Origin: Lytechinus variegatus
Taxonomy: Eukaryota; Echinodermata; Echinoidea; Temnopleuroida; Toxopneustidae
Length of the DNA: 64,000 nt
Assembly (NCBI RefSeq): GCF_018143015.1
Contig: NC_054744.1
Location: 1,364,001 to 1,428,000 of the forward strand
Direction of reading: 5' to 3'
The notes under the pieces are model-generated. The model searched no databases, had not been told where the DNA came from, and saw nothing but the letters and a program-made list of their open reading frames with translations. A program made the translations under genes and the position numbers. Positions 31,902-44,474 of this stretch are shown here, one piece after another. How positions within the stretch are numbered: the stretch's first letter is position 1; each line of letters opens with the position of its first letter.

Positions 31902-33009
31902 TTATATTTAGATCCAAAATTAAAGAATTGTAAACTGACTTAAGTGGCAGAAAAGACAATGATCCATGCCCTAATGTCTTAGACACACCAACAACAGTGA
32001 ATCTTATGACATCATTTTCTGTTTGGAGTCTGAGTGTTACTACAACATGACAGAACACTGGTTTTAGTAAATTCTTCTGATTATTATTAAACATTGCCTT
32101 TCATGTAACGAGGAAGGGGGGATGTTGAAATTATTTTGTGCTTATATGATGAAACCATCCCTTTAAATTAAGGTTGTTTGTACAATGTGTATCAGGGTAT
32201 AGCGCTACAGTCTATCATGCTTACTGCATCTTGTACAACCAATACCTACTCTGCATTATTCATTAACCTAAGTCACGAGATCGTTGACAGTAACATCTAC
32301 CTGAACTGAATAAGAATGCTTTCAGTCTGAACATGCTACATGTACATAAATATAGTAACCCTCTTGCCATTAAACATGTATCAAAACATAATGCATGAGT
32401 TGGAGTTTCTGGCAAGCTTCTTGTTAAATATTCAGCATTTACGTTTCTTCATTTCCTGTCAAGCAGCATTCTTAAATAAGATTTGTAAAAATGAGACAGA
32501 TGTATAGAATATTACCTATCTCAGTAAATTAAACAATGCCAATTAAATTCAGATTAATAATTGATGATTCTTGAGTGATGTTGATATATTAATTATTTCC
32601 TTCCTTGGTTATTAGATATTTATAGTTGAATTGATAAGGATGAGGTCCCGTTTATTTCTGTCACTTCACAAGTCTTTAAATATTTGTATGAAATTGAAAT
32701 TTGCAACATTAATTATAAAAGAGGAGATAATAAGGGAATAAGGAAAGATAAATGCTTGTAATTGAAATGGTATTGTGATATTGTTTCAATCTTTTGACAA
32801 TATTCCCATTCATAATTTGAATTGGCTGAATTGATGGTTTGGCCTGAACCCAGTTTTTATGGGGAGGTCATTTTGTGCAGTTCAATTCAATTCCATTCAA
32901 TTTAATTTTCTCTGTCTCTATGATATCTACATGTACCTACAGTAGAAACAAAATTTCATATACTGGTAGTTACCCAATTCATATAGTTACTCATTTTAAA
33001 AAGTTTTAT
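31902..33009. other. Intergenic, nothing recognised
   Basis: AT-rich with no convincing frame or repeat structure. Confidence 0.5.
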
Positions 33010-33400
33010 GCCACCACGTTTTCAAAGGGGGGGGGGACCACTAGCATTGACAAGTGGATACCAGGCGCGGCCAAAGAAACGCGTAAAAAGATCTTGTTTT
33101 CAAGATTTCAAGATTGGGCATGTTACGTATGTAATGTAATAAGGGTGTCAAAAACACTAAAATACTAAGAAAAAAAGGGTATATATTTCGCTAGGAAAAC
33201 TGGGTTTATCCGACGGTCAAATTTGCGAGGGTATAAAAAAAACTTAAATACTTTGAAGGATCCATTTTTTGCCCAAACTCGCCAGGCTTTTATGAAAATA
33301 AAATCACTCGTGTATATTTGCTCAAAATTCCAGGCTTTGAAGAAAATTAAATCACTGATGTATAGTATGTGTATAATAGGCATACAAGTTAGATTATTCT
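33010..33400. repeat. Diverged G-run / GGGTGTCAAAAACAC repeat
   Basis: A poly-G start (33027), ACCACTAGCATTGACAAGTG, GGTGTCAAAAACACTAAAAT and repeated ATAAAATCACTCGTGTATA / ATTAAATCACTGATGTATA words suggest another relative of the TTTAGGGG family. Weakly supported. Confidence 0.35.
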
Positions 33401-34424
33401 ATGTATTGAGCTCTAGAGAAAAATGTATGTGATAAAGCAGATAAAACATATGTTTACACTTGTCAATCGAGTGTTTCATCACAAAATATTTCAATATATA
33501 AAATGTGAAATGTGGTGACATGTTCTGTTATATTTATAGCATTGTTGTTTTCATATATGTATGTTATGCTACATATTCACCTATATTTTGATCCTAGTGT
33601 TGTTGTTTTTGTCTTCCTTGAATTAATTACTACTGTGGATAGAGCTTGTGTATGTGAATCTGTGACTTTGTCACTCCCAGCAGTAGAAAAAAAAGTCAAG
33701 GGAAAACTCCTGAATGATAATTTTTAAAAAGTCCCCCTTTTTTTTAGAATAATGACACATCTTAGAACATTGAATTGAATTGGATGTATGCATTTCCACA
33801 AATATAAACATAATCAAGACATTACATACAAATATAAAAAGCATCAAATAACCCATTTATTTTAGAACACAAATTTTCATGCTAGGAATAATTTTTACTT
33901 GTTAATTGTGCATAAATTTAATTTGAGCATGCAACAAGAGTTGTATGAAAGTCAGATCAATGTAATACACTTGCTTCATCCCCTTTTCACTATGTATTAG
34001 CACATAATGAATGAAAGTTTTTTTTTCTACATCCATGGATGTATCTTCATTAATGTTAGTTTCATCTTGAAGCTCAGAATGTATTTGAGGAATTTCTGAT
34101 AGGTTGTGAGTAGTGCAATGTTCTCATTTTCTAGTTTTCACAAAAATGTTTAAGCTGATTTCAATTGATAGACATTTAGAGCATAAATTGATGTTTTAAA
34201 TATGTTATTATATATATATATATATATTATATATTTTTAGAGTTGCAGTGGCACTCGAAAGTTCGTGAACTTGTAAGCTAGTGAACACTTTTTGCGAGAG
34301 TGATCACGAATTTCCTTGTTGACCATAGTAGATTGAGAGACAAATGAATACCCTCTAGCGATTATTTCAATCCGCAATAATGAACCTATTTAGTATTATG
34401 TTATTATGATTACCTTTTTGTAGC
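33401..34424. other. Intergenic with a (TA)n run
   Basis: An alternating TA run lies at about 34206-34228. Otherwise nothing recognised. Confidence 0.5.
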
Positions 34425-34599
34425 TTGTCCAGCAGGAGCGTACGCAGGATTTTTGAAAGGGGGGGGTTTCGAGCTGAATTTTTTTTAAAATCTCCCGCCT
34501 AGTCTCTAAAAAGTGATGAGCAGGGGGGGGGGGGAGGTGATGATTTTTTTTCAGCGCTGCAAATAAGACAATAACATTTAAGTGGGGATGGGGTATGTA

Positions 34600-34734
34600 A
34601 CAGTGCGACCAAGACCCGCGAGCGAGCAGAAATGTTTTCGTTTTTGCGTTGAAAACATAACCTTTTTGTCAATAGTTTGTTGGAATCATAGTCGATGCTA
34701 CATGTCCTTCGGATCGTAGCACTCATGATATGGC
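34600..34734 (+). repeat. First unit of the GAGCGAGCGGAGC array
   Basis: Contains GCGAGCGAGCAGAAATG, CGTTTTTGCGTTGAAAACAT, AGTCGATGCTACATGTCC and GTAGCACTCATGATATGGC. It matches 36512-36640 and is cut off from the rest of the array by the nested insertion. Confidence 0.75.
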
Positions 34735-36453
34735 CAACCGCGTAGCCAGGATTTCATTTTGGAGGGGGCGGTAAATGCACGCGAAGCGTGCCAACACTTA
34801 CAGAGCGCGCGAAGCGCGCTCCCTAGGGGGTGGGTGCAGGGAGGGGGAGTTTCCCCCTCCCGCGCGAAGCTTTTAGTGTTTCATAAATTGAAATGAAAAG
34901 GAGCCGTTTCTCTTGTCTCTAGTACCTCCAATTCGGTTGACTATATTGCGATTTTGAACCTTGTTTTCAAAAGTGATTGTAAACGCACAAAAGAGGTATA
35001 CAATGGAGGAAATTAAAATGATAATAACTCCGCGCGAAGCGCGAAGCTATAGTGATTTATCAATTTTTCTTGCCATAAAAAGGGTCCCGTGAAAAGGGTA
35101 TTCTCAAAGATATATTGAAACTTTCTTTGGAAAGATCAGATTTGATTACAAACAATTTAGCATCAGTGCATATTTTTAACTCGCAAAACGGAGGAGAAGA
35201 TTGGTAGAGGAAGATATTCCTCCCCGCGATGAGCAATGAAACTCTGAAATTTCAAAGGGCGGACGTTTCATCAAATGTAGATATCTCTAATACCCAATCG
35301 TCTCTAATTCAATTGATTTTCTAAGATTATTGAACTTCATTACAAGGAAAAATAGTGCGCATAAAGTTGAAACTTCTGTGATTTATTGAAATTATCTATC
35401 TATATAATAAAGGATGATTAATTTTTTTGACTTATCCTGAAGCGCTTCATTTTGAATATAAAGAAACTTAAGTGTCATTCAAAATTTCAAACTGAGGGCG
35501 CAAAACAGGACAGGAGATGAATGTATACAGGGAAATGACATGAAGTTTAATACAATTTGATAAAAAAATATTGTACTTTTTTATTTAATACGACACGAAT
35601 TCCATACCTTCCTCTTTTTAAATTACACTGTTAGAAAAAATAAAAGAAGTTCCTGCAGCAGAGTCTCGAGAACACCTGTAATCTTACCGAATTGCGTAAT
35701 AATCATTCTGTAAATTCATAAAACAAGAATTTTTCTGCATCTTAACAGAACAGGTCTGTTTAAAAAGGGGAAAAGGGTGTTTTATTCGAGGAAATTTGTA
35801 AGATTCCATACATCAAATACCAATTTCCTGTAAGATTACACAATTCGGTAAGATTACAGGTGTTCTTGAGACTCTGCTGCAGGAACTTCTTTTATTTTTT
35901 CTAACAGTGTAGGAACCTGTTTGCCCCCAAATTATGGTTGTTTATAGAAATGAGCTGAAAAGCGGGAGAAGCTGACTTTATGGAGGTGACGGCAGAAACT
36001 GATATAAAGATTTTACCCGCTCGGAGCCGACCAGACCAGAAGTTGCGCGATCAATTGAAAAAAAAGATAACTTCATACATTTACTTCGGCCTAATCTTAC
36101 TCAAATTCATGCCCTAATGTATACAATTTTAACTTTAACTGGCAAGAAGCACATAGCTGAGGTGGAAAAACAGGGTTAGAGAAAAGGTGGGGGAACAATG
36201 GAGAACTTCAATATTGTCATTTAACCGCGCCCAGCGCGGAAGCAAAATTCATATATGAATTTAAAGCAAGAAGAGTGAAGGAGTTTCTCTTTTGAGAAAA
36301 AAATAAAGAATAAATAGAAAAAACACAAAGCTACCTTTCTTCCCTTTCCTTCCTTCCCTTTTCCTTTTCTCCTCCCTTTTTTCCCTTCTTTTTTTTTCTT
36401 TTTGGGGACGTTTTTTGGGGGGGCAACCGCCCCCCCCCCTGGCTACGCGCCTG
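34735..36453. mobile_element. Nested hAT-like element, TSD GATATGGC
   Basis: Left end CAACCGCGTAGCCAGG, right end in reverse complement CAGGCGCGTAGCCAGG. The 8 bp GATATGGC stand on both sides (34727-34734 and 36454-36461). Removing the 1719 bp restores the array sequence CACTCATGATATGGCCTTGA, which parallels CACTCATAATACGGCCTTGA in the next unit. The interior has CGCGAAGCGCG words, but no transposase was recognised. Confidence 0.85.
35626..35909. mobile_element. 284-bp MITE inside the nested element
   Basis: Inverted ends of about 75 bp, nearly identical, start CACTGTTAGAAAAAATAAAA and include GAAGTTCCTGCAGCAGAGTC and CACCTGTAATCTTACCGAAT. TA flanks both sides. This is the third level of the nest. 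Confidence 0.9.
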
Positions 36454-36461
36454 GATATGGC

Positions 36462-37030
36462 CTTGATCAGAACACTAGAAACTTGAGAAATGTCATGAAT
36501 AATTACGAGCGAGCGGAGCAAGCGAGCCGAAATGTTTGCGTTTTTCCGTCAAAACATACAATTCTTCTCAATAGCTTGTTGGTAAATCAAGTATTAGTCG
36601 ATGCTACATGTCCTATTCGTAACACTCATAATACGGCCTTGAACAGGAGACTAGATACTTATGGAATTTCATAAATTATTACGAGCGAGCGGAGCGAGCT
36701 AACCGACATTTTAGCGTTTTCCGTCATTTTGGTTTTCATATTGGTAAAACATATTTTGTAAGAAAACGTATGTCTTTGTCTTGGTTCACTTGTATTCATA
36801 AGTATACATCATGATAATCATGTATGGCCTTGTTAATGGCGATACCGTGATCATGTCGGCGACATGCGGAAATAAAAGATATAATAAAATGGAGCGAGCG
36901 AAGCGAGCGGAAATTTTTTCTGTGTTTTTCGTCGGAAACATGAGATTCTGTTCATTATTGCTGTCATATACATTATTGGGTAGGGGAACTGTCCGTAACC
37001 AGACCAAGGAGTTATCAGGCGCTTGCCCGA
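36462..37030 (+). repeat. GAGCGAGCGGAGC tandem array, remaining units
   Basis: Three units starting near 36505, 36677 and 36888 carry ACGAGCGAGCGGAGC followed by a TTTTCCGTC motif, spaced roughly 170-210 bp. The last part contains CAAGGAGTTATCAGGCG and its inverted copy CGATAACTCCTTG. Confidence 0.7.
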
Positions 37031-37064
37031 TAACTCCTTGACCAGACCGACCTCTGGGGAGACA

Positions 37065-37099
<35 letters not shown>

Positions 37100-37162
37100 A
37101 AACGAAAAGGGGGGGGTTTGAACCCCCGAAACCCCCCCCTTGCGTACGCGCCTGTTGTCCAG

Positions 37163-37345
37163 TAATGTGTGCGCCTTACTGGTGACTGACTGGAATACTC
37201 CCCAGGGAGTGGAGGATGTGCACACATTGTGTGCGGGAATGACTGATTGAATCCGATGACCGGGGTAATGATATATCTGTAAAGCGCTTAGACATGTTCA
37301 GATGTATTAAGCGCTATATAAAAGCAGATTATTATCATTATTATT
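37163..37345 (+). repeat. SINE/LINE-like tail with TAAAGCGCTT and ATT repeats
   Basis: Ends in GTAAAGCGCTTAGACATG, TAAGCGCTATATAAAAG and TTATTATCATTATTATTAG, the form of a short retroelement 3' end. The body upstream (GTGACTGACTGGAATACTCC, GACCGGGG) is unassigned. Confidence 0.5.
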
Positions 37346-38566
37346 AGAATGACCTATAGAGTGTTATGTTTACAATTCTGGGAGACTTAGAGATATTAGA
37401 ATCACATACTCAGCTTAACAAACATTAGAATATTAAATTCATGAAATTTTGTTTTTTGTGATACATTTGCTTAACAGATTTTTGAGACTTCAATGCATTT
37501 GTACATTTATCTTCAAAGATGAATTGTGTGCAAATCATCATTTAATTTCCAACAATATTCAATCAATGTTTACTTTTGTCTGTAAGTTCATGTGGGCAAA
37601 TCAAAAACTGTCATGCTCGTTAAAATCAGGATACTGCCGATTATGAATCCGTGATTAATTAAATTCTATTAGAAATTATTAGCAATTTTTGCAATTTTAT
37701 AATAGGATTGTAAATGATATAATCTTGAATCCTGATGATGCAGTTCATATATTCATGTCATGGGCATTGAAACTCCCGGTTAGACAATACTATACACGCA
37801 TCATACATTGCCATTGTAACAAGTTCTGTAATATAATGTGGTAAGCCATATACAAAAGCTTATATTCATTTCATTTGTGACATGGCCATTGCAATCAATC
37901 TTTATTTCATTAAGATATTTGTGAAGGTCTGTATTAATCTAGACTCCTCTAGAAATGCAGATAAATTTTGCAGTAGTTTTTTTATTAGCGAGATGAAGAT
38001 TTACACAAGATAATACTTTTGTTCTAGGTTATATTGTAAGTCAATTGAAAATATATACACACAGTTTGTATAAACTAGAAAGTATTACAAATGAATAGAA
38101 GATTTACACACTGTACATGATGCACTTGGTTGAGAAATTAGTTAAAAGTGTAATAGATTATAATCAGATATTATAAAAAATACAAAATTCTATCTATAAG
38201 ATTTGTATTAATATTAAAACTGTTTTGACATGGTGCATCATATTACCTCAAGTGTAATAAATGAATATAGAATTTGTATATTTCCTTTCTTGTAAAATAA
38301 AAGTGTACAAATATTCTAAATACAGATTGTATGTGGAAACAGAACATGTATGTGGAATAAACCAGATTGTGTTTTTTTTTTGTAAGAATTTGTTTGTTTG
38401 AATAATGGCGTTTAGTTTGCAGTCATGGCAAGGCGAATGATTACCAGCTTGACATGGTCAGATATAGTTACCATTGTTACCCTTGATCAGTTGGTAGCAG
38501 TAAATTTACTTACTAGATGGTATTGTATTATGTAATGTATAGATTTGAATGACATTTTGTTGGGGA
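37346..38566. other. Intergenic, nothing recognised
   Basis: Very AT-rich; no coding or repeat signal seen. Confidence 0.5.
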
Positions 38567-38860
38567 CTGGGGGAAGTGCTGAAAAAAAGTGGTTTAGAAA
38601 AGGAGAATTAAGAGAGGGGAGAGATAGATGATGAGAGAAGAAGGTGAGGGGAGGAGACAGATAAAAAAGGAAATCTAGAGGGATAGTTAAAGAGAGAAAT
38701 AGAGAGGAAGCAAAGAGCCAGAGGAGGAAGAGAGAGACACACAGGGAGGATGAGAGGGAAGAGAAAGATGAAAGTAACACAGATAAAGAGGGTTAGAAAG
38801 GATGATTTTATTAGCAGGGGAATAGCAAGATAAAGATAGGAAAATATATAAAGAAAGAGA
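38567..38860. repeat. Homopurine (GA-rich) tract, about 290 bp
   Basis: The plus strand is almost entirely A and G (AGAGAGGGGAGAGATAGATG and similar). It is imperfect rather than a clean dinucleotide repeat. Minus-strand frames here are Ser/Leu/Phe-rich artefacts. Confidence 0.8.
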
Positions 38861-41800
38861 AAATACATGAAAATTAATATTTTCCTTTCTTAAATATCAC
38901 TCTATATAACACAGAATATAACACCCTCCATTAATGAAAAGAAAACCCCCACACAATTTCAGCCATGCCACCATTCCTCTTCATCCCCCTCTTACTCCCT
39001 GTCTCTGTTTCACTCTCTATATATACTCCAAATATATTCTTGTTCTATTTCTTGCTTGCCATTTTCTTCCGTACTCACTTCCATTTTAATATCTTCTCGT
39101 CTGAAAAGAGTCAATTTCCTAAAATTGAGCTGCATTTTTCATCAGGAATCCTGCCGAGGGTTTTTCCCTTCTAATGTCCCAATTGAGCTGTCGGTGCTAC
39201 AATGTGAGAATTAGATGGGATAGGTGCCGAGTGGGATTCCTACTGTATAGTTAATATTTCATTTCAGGAAAGCAACAAATAGTGATTTCCAAGCATTGGC
39301 ATTTCCTATCTAAAGCGATATATCTGACAGATTTTACAGGGAAAGCCTCACTATCTTTATCTTAAAAAAGGAATAGAATTGCAGAAGTCTGCACACTAGA
39401 TATGAATGCATAAACTAACAAGACAAAAGTACCGTCATAAGTACATGTACCATTCTTTATGTGTAGAGCAAATCAGTAAGCATCAAGTCTTTGCAATGCC
39501 ACACATCTTTCTGGCGAACAAGAACAATATTATTAAATACCAACTGGACGATATTGCAACACATAACTTCCTTACTTGGGTTCAAATTCCAAACTTCAGA
39601 AAAACATTTCTGTCAGATGACCAATCTTTAATTTCCTTCCTTTACAAGCTATAGAAGCAATGTTTTTTTTTGTGGGAATCCACCTTTGTTAACTAAATGA
39701 TTTGTATCAAAAGATAGAAATTAGGAAGACAGAATAGTGAAAATTGAAAGGAATTGGAGAAATAAGAAATAGACTACTGTTTGAAAAAAAACTGTGAATT
39801 ATGAAGACAGCAACAATCTAAAATATTTTGTTTTTTCCTCCTTAAAACATTTTCCTTCAGGTAAATGATTCAAATATAATTTAGATGGTACATCATATAT
39901 CACGTACATGTAAATCATGTCCTCAATGATAGCATATTTCTGAGTAAAAGTTTTGAAAAGATTATACAGTCATTTTGTATTTTGGAATTGATGAAGTCAT
40001 TGTCCCTGCCTTATTTTACATTACAGATATCCACAACTTCTACAAATTACTTTCTTTATGTCTATCATATTCTAATATCAAACAACTTTACTTTTGGGTG
40101 ATATTACCCTCCAGAGAATGAAAAATATAGATATAAAATTGGTATGAATCATAAACACTAGAGAAAAGAGCCAGTATTCAATCCAGACTACTGATTATAT
40201 TAATATTACTTCAAATCATTTTTTGTTGGCTAATCAAAATGCTTGCCTGTATTCAGATCACTTCTAAGTATTGCACTTCAGTAAGCCATATTTAAACAAA
40301 TTAATTTTTCATAGCCATTGTGATGTCATAAAGTCAAACCAAATAACGCAGAATAATATGCAATATATATATCCACCTGTGTAGGACTGTATGTACGTTT
40401 GTAAACTGCATGCAAGCCAGACTGTAGCCAAGTAGGGGCAACTTAGATTAAGCAGGATACAGAGCCCCCCAAAAAATATTTTTTTTACTGGTAAGCAGAA
40501 TACTTAACATAATATTTCAAATTCTGGATTAAGTAGTATAGGCCCAGGTCTATATATTATCTTTTGGTCTAGAGCTCCTCATAGTAAAACTGCACCTGTG
40601 CTCTTTGACCAGCCATTAACAGAAATTTACAAACATACTAGTTTGCATACCGTATACAAAAGATTGTTGGGAGATAGCAATGGTAGTTACTTTTCATGAA
40701 GGGACAAAAAATGTTTTTCTTCCATCATGTGCAACAAAATATATCATCCTCTACCATTAAACCACTTATTCAATATAGACTAAAATAAAAGTAGAGATTA
40801 CCTTTATGACAACTGTCCAATGAAATAAGAGACAATTTACACATGGAGATTATAAATTTCAATATGTTTTTGTTTTTAAGGTTTTAATTGGTCTTGCATA
40901 CATCTGGTATTAATACATCTTAATAACTCCACAGTTATGAAGAAAAATAAAAGAGTGTCGCATGTCAAACAAACATGGACCCAATAGAAAAGATAACAGT
41001 GCAATGTCAATATACAAGCAGTCTAAATTAACCCCTTCCATGCAATGGCAAAATTATGTCAAATATTTGAGTGATAAACAACTTGCCTCAGAAGTGTTCA
41101 TAACTTCTCTACACAGAAACTTGTGTTATATCACCATTACTCTACAAAAGTAAATATGTTTGCTTTTTTATTCAAGAAAATGTATTAAAACTTTAAAAAT
41201 ACATTTAGGAAGAATACTTTAAAAAATAAATAAATTTAAAAATGTTGTGCATGAAAGGGGTAATACCATCATGATCATCCCATTGGTGGACCTTCCAAAA
41301 ATACTTTCTACAACCACAATAATAGCTATATACTTCATTTCATCATCCACCTTTATTTATCATCCTATCAATCATAACCAAAATTAGAGGAAATCATAAA
41401 ATGTGAGAACAAATAAGAAATTGAGGAACAAGGGAGATTATAACATTGAATTAAGTGTGTTTCATGCACACATTGTTTGCCCCATGTTTCCACCCCATGT
41501 GAGAAATGTACATCTGTAATCCACACACTTTAAATCACATAGCAGTACTTTGATGTGAGGTATAAATCATTAAGAGTAAACTAGGCTTCATCACCAGTCT
41601 TATTGTGAGCAATTCTGGTATTCATAGTACTGTTAGTGGCTCACATAACACATTGAAACCTGTAGCTAAACATTTAATGAGTGCTGGTGATCCAAGTCTA
41701 ACGAAGCCCAGGTAAAAGGCATTGAGATTGGTATTGAAGACAATGACTCGAAATTCTGTATAAAATAACATGTAAACCTCAACAGTAAATGCGGCAAATA

Positions 41801-42549
41801 TTGAACAAAGAAGGGAATAAATCCTCTATTAAGAATTACCGTGTGGATCTAGTAATAACCCTCAGATTATCTCATAAACAATGTTGGTAAGATCTCTCCA
41901 ATCTTAAAATGTAGGAGATTAACAAATCTAAACATATGACTTCATAAAGTAACTTGAAATTTTGAACAACTTTTAAGAAACACATCGGCATTATCATCCT
42001 CAACATCTAGAACAAAAAACAATGGAGGGTTGCAATGAATTAGAATAGAGCTTTGATACTAGAAATGATAGTGTGTTATAAAACCTGGAGACACGATACG
42101 TTTCTGTACTTTTAAAACACATAAATCAATGAGAGTATTTTAAGGAGGACCTGCTAAATATCTAAGCTATTCTTCCTTTAGATGGTCCACTAAATTTTCC
42201 TTCTAGTGTACTCACCAAATTTTTTCTTAACACATTTATTCTCGCTAATTATCAATAAAAAGATAGATTCCAAGTTAGCTTCAAAAAGAATTCAGGGGAT
42301 TTAAGTTTAACCCATTCAATGCAGAATTCTCTTACCTTCCATTGACTTTGTACAGGGAATACTCAATTCAAGTAGGCAATGGGTGTACAAGCATCACAAT
42401 AAGCTACAGCTTGAATCCATTCACTTCTCATGTATCTCTAGATATAACAAAATAGGGACCATGAAAGCCATTGATATCCAGCATAGTAAATTAATTATTT
42501 CTGTAGAAATATTAATTCCATAGGAATATCCAGTTCTGCACACCCAAAG
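38861..42549. other. Long gene-free stretch
   Basis: About 3.7 kb without recognisable exon, repeat structure or inverted repeat. The 82-codon frame at 39406-39654 and others are short and lack recognisable content. Confidence 0.45.
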
Positions 42550-42720
42550 GGACTAGGATATCATTACCCTGGCTTTAGACCGGCAAGCTTTTACAGTAAA
42601 GAGGTATTCCAGGAATAAATTCCTGCCTGTTACCCATATACCTCACCTGGGTTGAGAGCAGAACAATGTGGAGTAATTTCTAGCTGAAGGGAATTATTCC
42701 ACATGTGACATATTACCAAC
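42550..42720. repeat. Dispersed repeat with CACCTGGGTTGAGAG core
   Basis: TACCTCACCTGGGTTGAGAG, CAATGTGGAGTAATTTCTAG and CTGAAGG parallel the segment at 53050-53130 (CTCACCTGAGTTGAATGC, TTTCTAGCTGAAGG). A two-copy dispersed repeat in this window. Confidence 0.6.
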
Positions 42721-42849
42721 GTACAAGAAAATCTTACCAATTGGACCAATAATCCAGCCATAAAGAATGTTTTGTATCATTCATATTCATCACAGAGAGG
42801 CTAAAATAACAATAATAATGTCATATTTACCCAGGGTAGCCACTTCTAG
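42721..42849. other. Intergenic spacer
   Basis: Nothing recognised. Confidence 0.4.
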
Positions 42850-42990
42850 TACCTGTTGCATAAAACTTTTGCCATAAAACAGAATCTGGAATGGGGTTTT
42901 TTTTGCCATAGTTTTTAAATGTAACAGTTTCAAAAGCATAAATTTTCTTGCCAGAGTTTTTAATGGCAAAAGTTTTATGCAATGGGTCCC
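42850..42990. mobile_element. Small MITE, TTGCATAAAACTTTTGCCAT ends
   Basis: GTTGCATAAAACTTTTGCCA near 42855 is inverted near 42963-42982 (TGGCAAAAGTTTTATGCAA), leaving a loop of about 90 bp. Confidence 0.7.
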
Positions 42991-43140
42991 AGTTCTGTCA
43001 TCAATATCTAAACAATCTTGGCAGTAAGGGATAACACATTATAAATTGCTCATCATTGAATCTTCCAATAAACAATCACAACCAATTCAAGACTTGATAC
43101 CTTGGAATTCTTTGCTTATATATACAGGACTAGTAATACT

Positions 43141-43358
43141 CAGGGATGCCAACCTCATGAAAAGAATTAAGGTACTAGTATTTTGACAGAAAGGAAATGG
43201 GGAGTAAAAAGGAGTATTTCCAACTTTCTAAAATAGACATATGTATAACACAATTTTGAAGAAAAATTGTATTTTCATAAAACTTGTGGTATTTTGATTT
43301 TTGTTTTTAAAGAAAAATACTTCAAAACGGAAAGAGTTGGCATATCTGTATACCTCTG
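43141..43358. mobile_element. MITE with GATGCCAAC / GTTGGCAT ends
   Basis: Begins CAGGGATGCCAACCTCATG and ends GAGTTGGCATATCTG. Internal AGTATTT words resemble the MITE at 11637-11842, a distant relative. Confidence 0.45.
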
Positions 43359-43874
43359 GTAGATATCATAGTTCCTGAAAGGATTCTTACCTACATGACT
43401 GTGAGGGATCAATTTCACCTTACTATTCACATCATAGATAATGGTCCTTCATATTAACTCTCCTACATCATTGTTACAGCACAATAAATCTTTCCAAATT
43501 AACCTTGTAATGAAAAAAATCAAAACAACAGTTTAAACTGAAAATATCATCAAGGCTCCTCATAGGTTTTCATCAATATATTTTCAACACCATGATTTAT
43601 TTCTGATCTTACCATTATAAAGAACTGAAGGGTAACAACAAATCTAGGTTACCTTTTAATATGTAATGGATATCAGACTAAACAAAAGCTGATGTTTCAG
43701 CAACCAAAGTAAAGGAAAGAAATATAACATGAACGCTCAACAAATGTCATTAACATTAATTTTAAGACATTACTCAAATACAATACTACCTTCATCAATA
43801 AAGATTTTTATTTCAATGAGTTTGCATCTACCATGAGAGGGTGGAATTTCCCAAACCAATTTTATATCCCATCT
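43359..43874. other. Intergenic, nothing recognised
   Basis: No gene or repeat seen. Confidence 0.45.
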
Positions 43875-44474
43875 ATTTAAAGGACAAGTCCAACCCAACA
43901 AAAAGCTGATTTGAATAGAAAGAGGTAAATCAAACAAGCATAACATTGAAAATTTCATCAAAATCGGATGTAAAATAAGAAAGTTATAACATCTTAAAGT
44001 TTCATTTAATTTGTCAAAACAGTTCTATGCACATCCTGATCGGTACGCAAATGAGGGGACCGATGACATTACCCACTCACTATTTCTTTTGTATTATATT
44101 ATGTGAAATATGAAATATTTTGATTTTCCTGTCATTGTCATTTGAAACAAAGTTTCATTCCTCCCTGAACTCGTGGAATTCCATTTTGTGCTTCAAGCAA
44201 GGGGGTCCTAATGGTCAAATTCATAAAATTGAAATATTGTGTAATTCAAACAATAAAAAAACAAAAGAAATTGTGTGGGAGTGACATCACTGACTCTCTC
44301 ATTTGCATATCACTGAATTAAGCATAGAACCGTTTTGTGAAAAATAAGCGAAACTTTAAAATGTCAGAACTTTCTTATTTTACATCCAATTTTGATGAAG
44401 TTTTCAGCGTTATTCATGTTTGATTTTTCTCTATTTATTTAAATCATCTATTTTCTGGGGTGAACTTGACCTTT
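43875..44474. repeat. AAGTCCACC inverted-repeat family copy
   Basis: Starts TTTAAAGGACAAGTCCAACC and ends CTGGGGTGAACTTGACCTTT, with both arms and the central GTGACATCACTGACTCTCTC block present. Confidence 0.8.

Larger units (their letters stand above)
34433..37154. mobile_element. Outer hAT-like element with 8-bp target duplication
   Basis: The left end is CAGGAGCGTACGCAGGATTT. The right end, in reverse complement, is CAGGCGCGTACGCAAGGGGG. The 8 bp TTGTCCAG flank it directly on both sides (34425-34432 and 37155-37162). Ends beginning CAGG and an 8-bp duplication fit the hAT superfamily. Inside are a tandem array and a second, nested hAT-like element. No transposase frame was seen. Confidence 0.8.
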
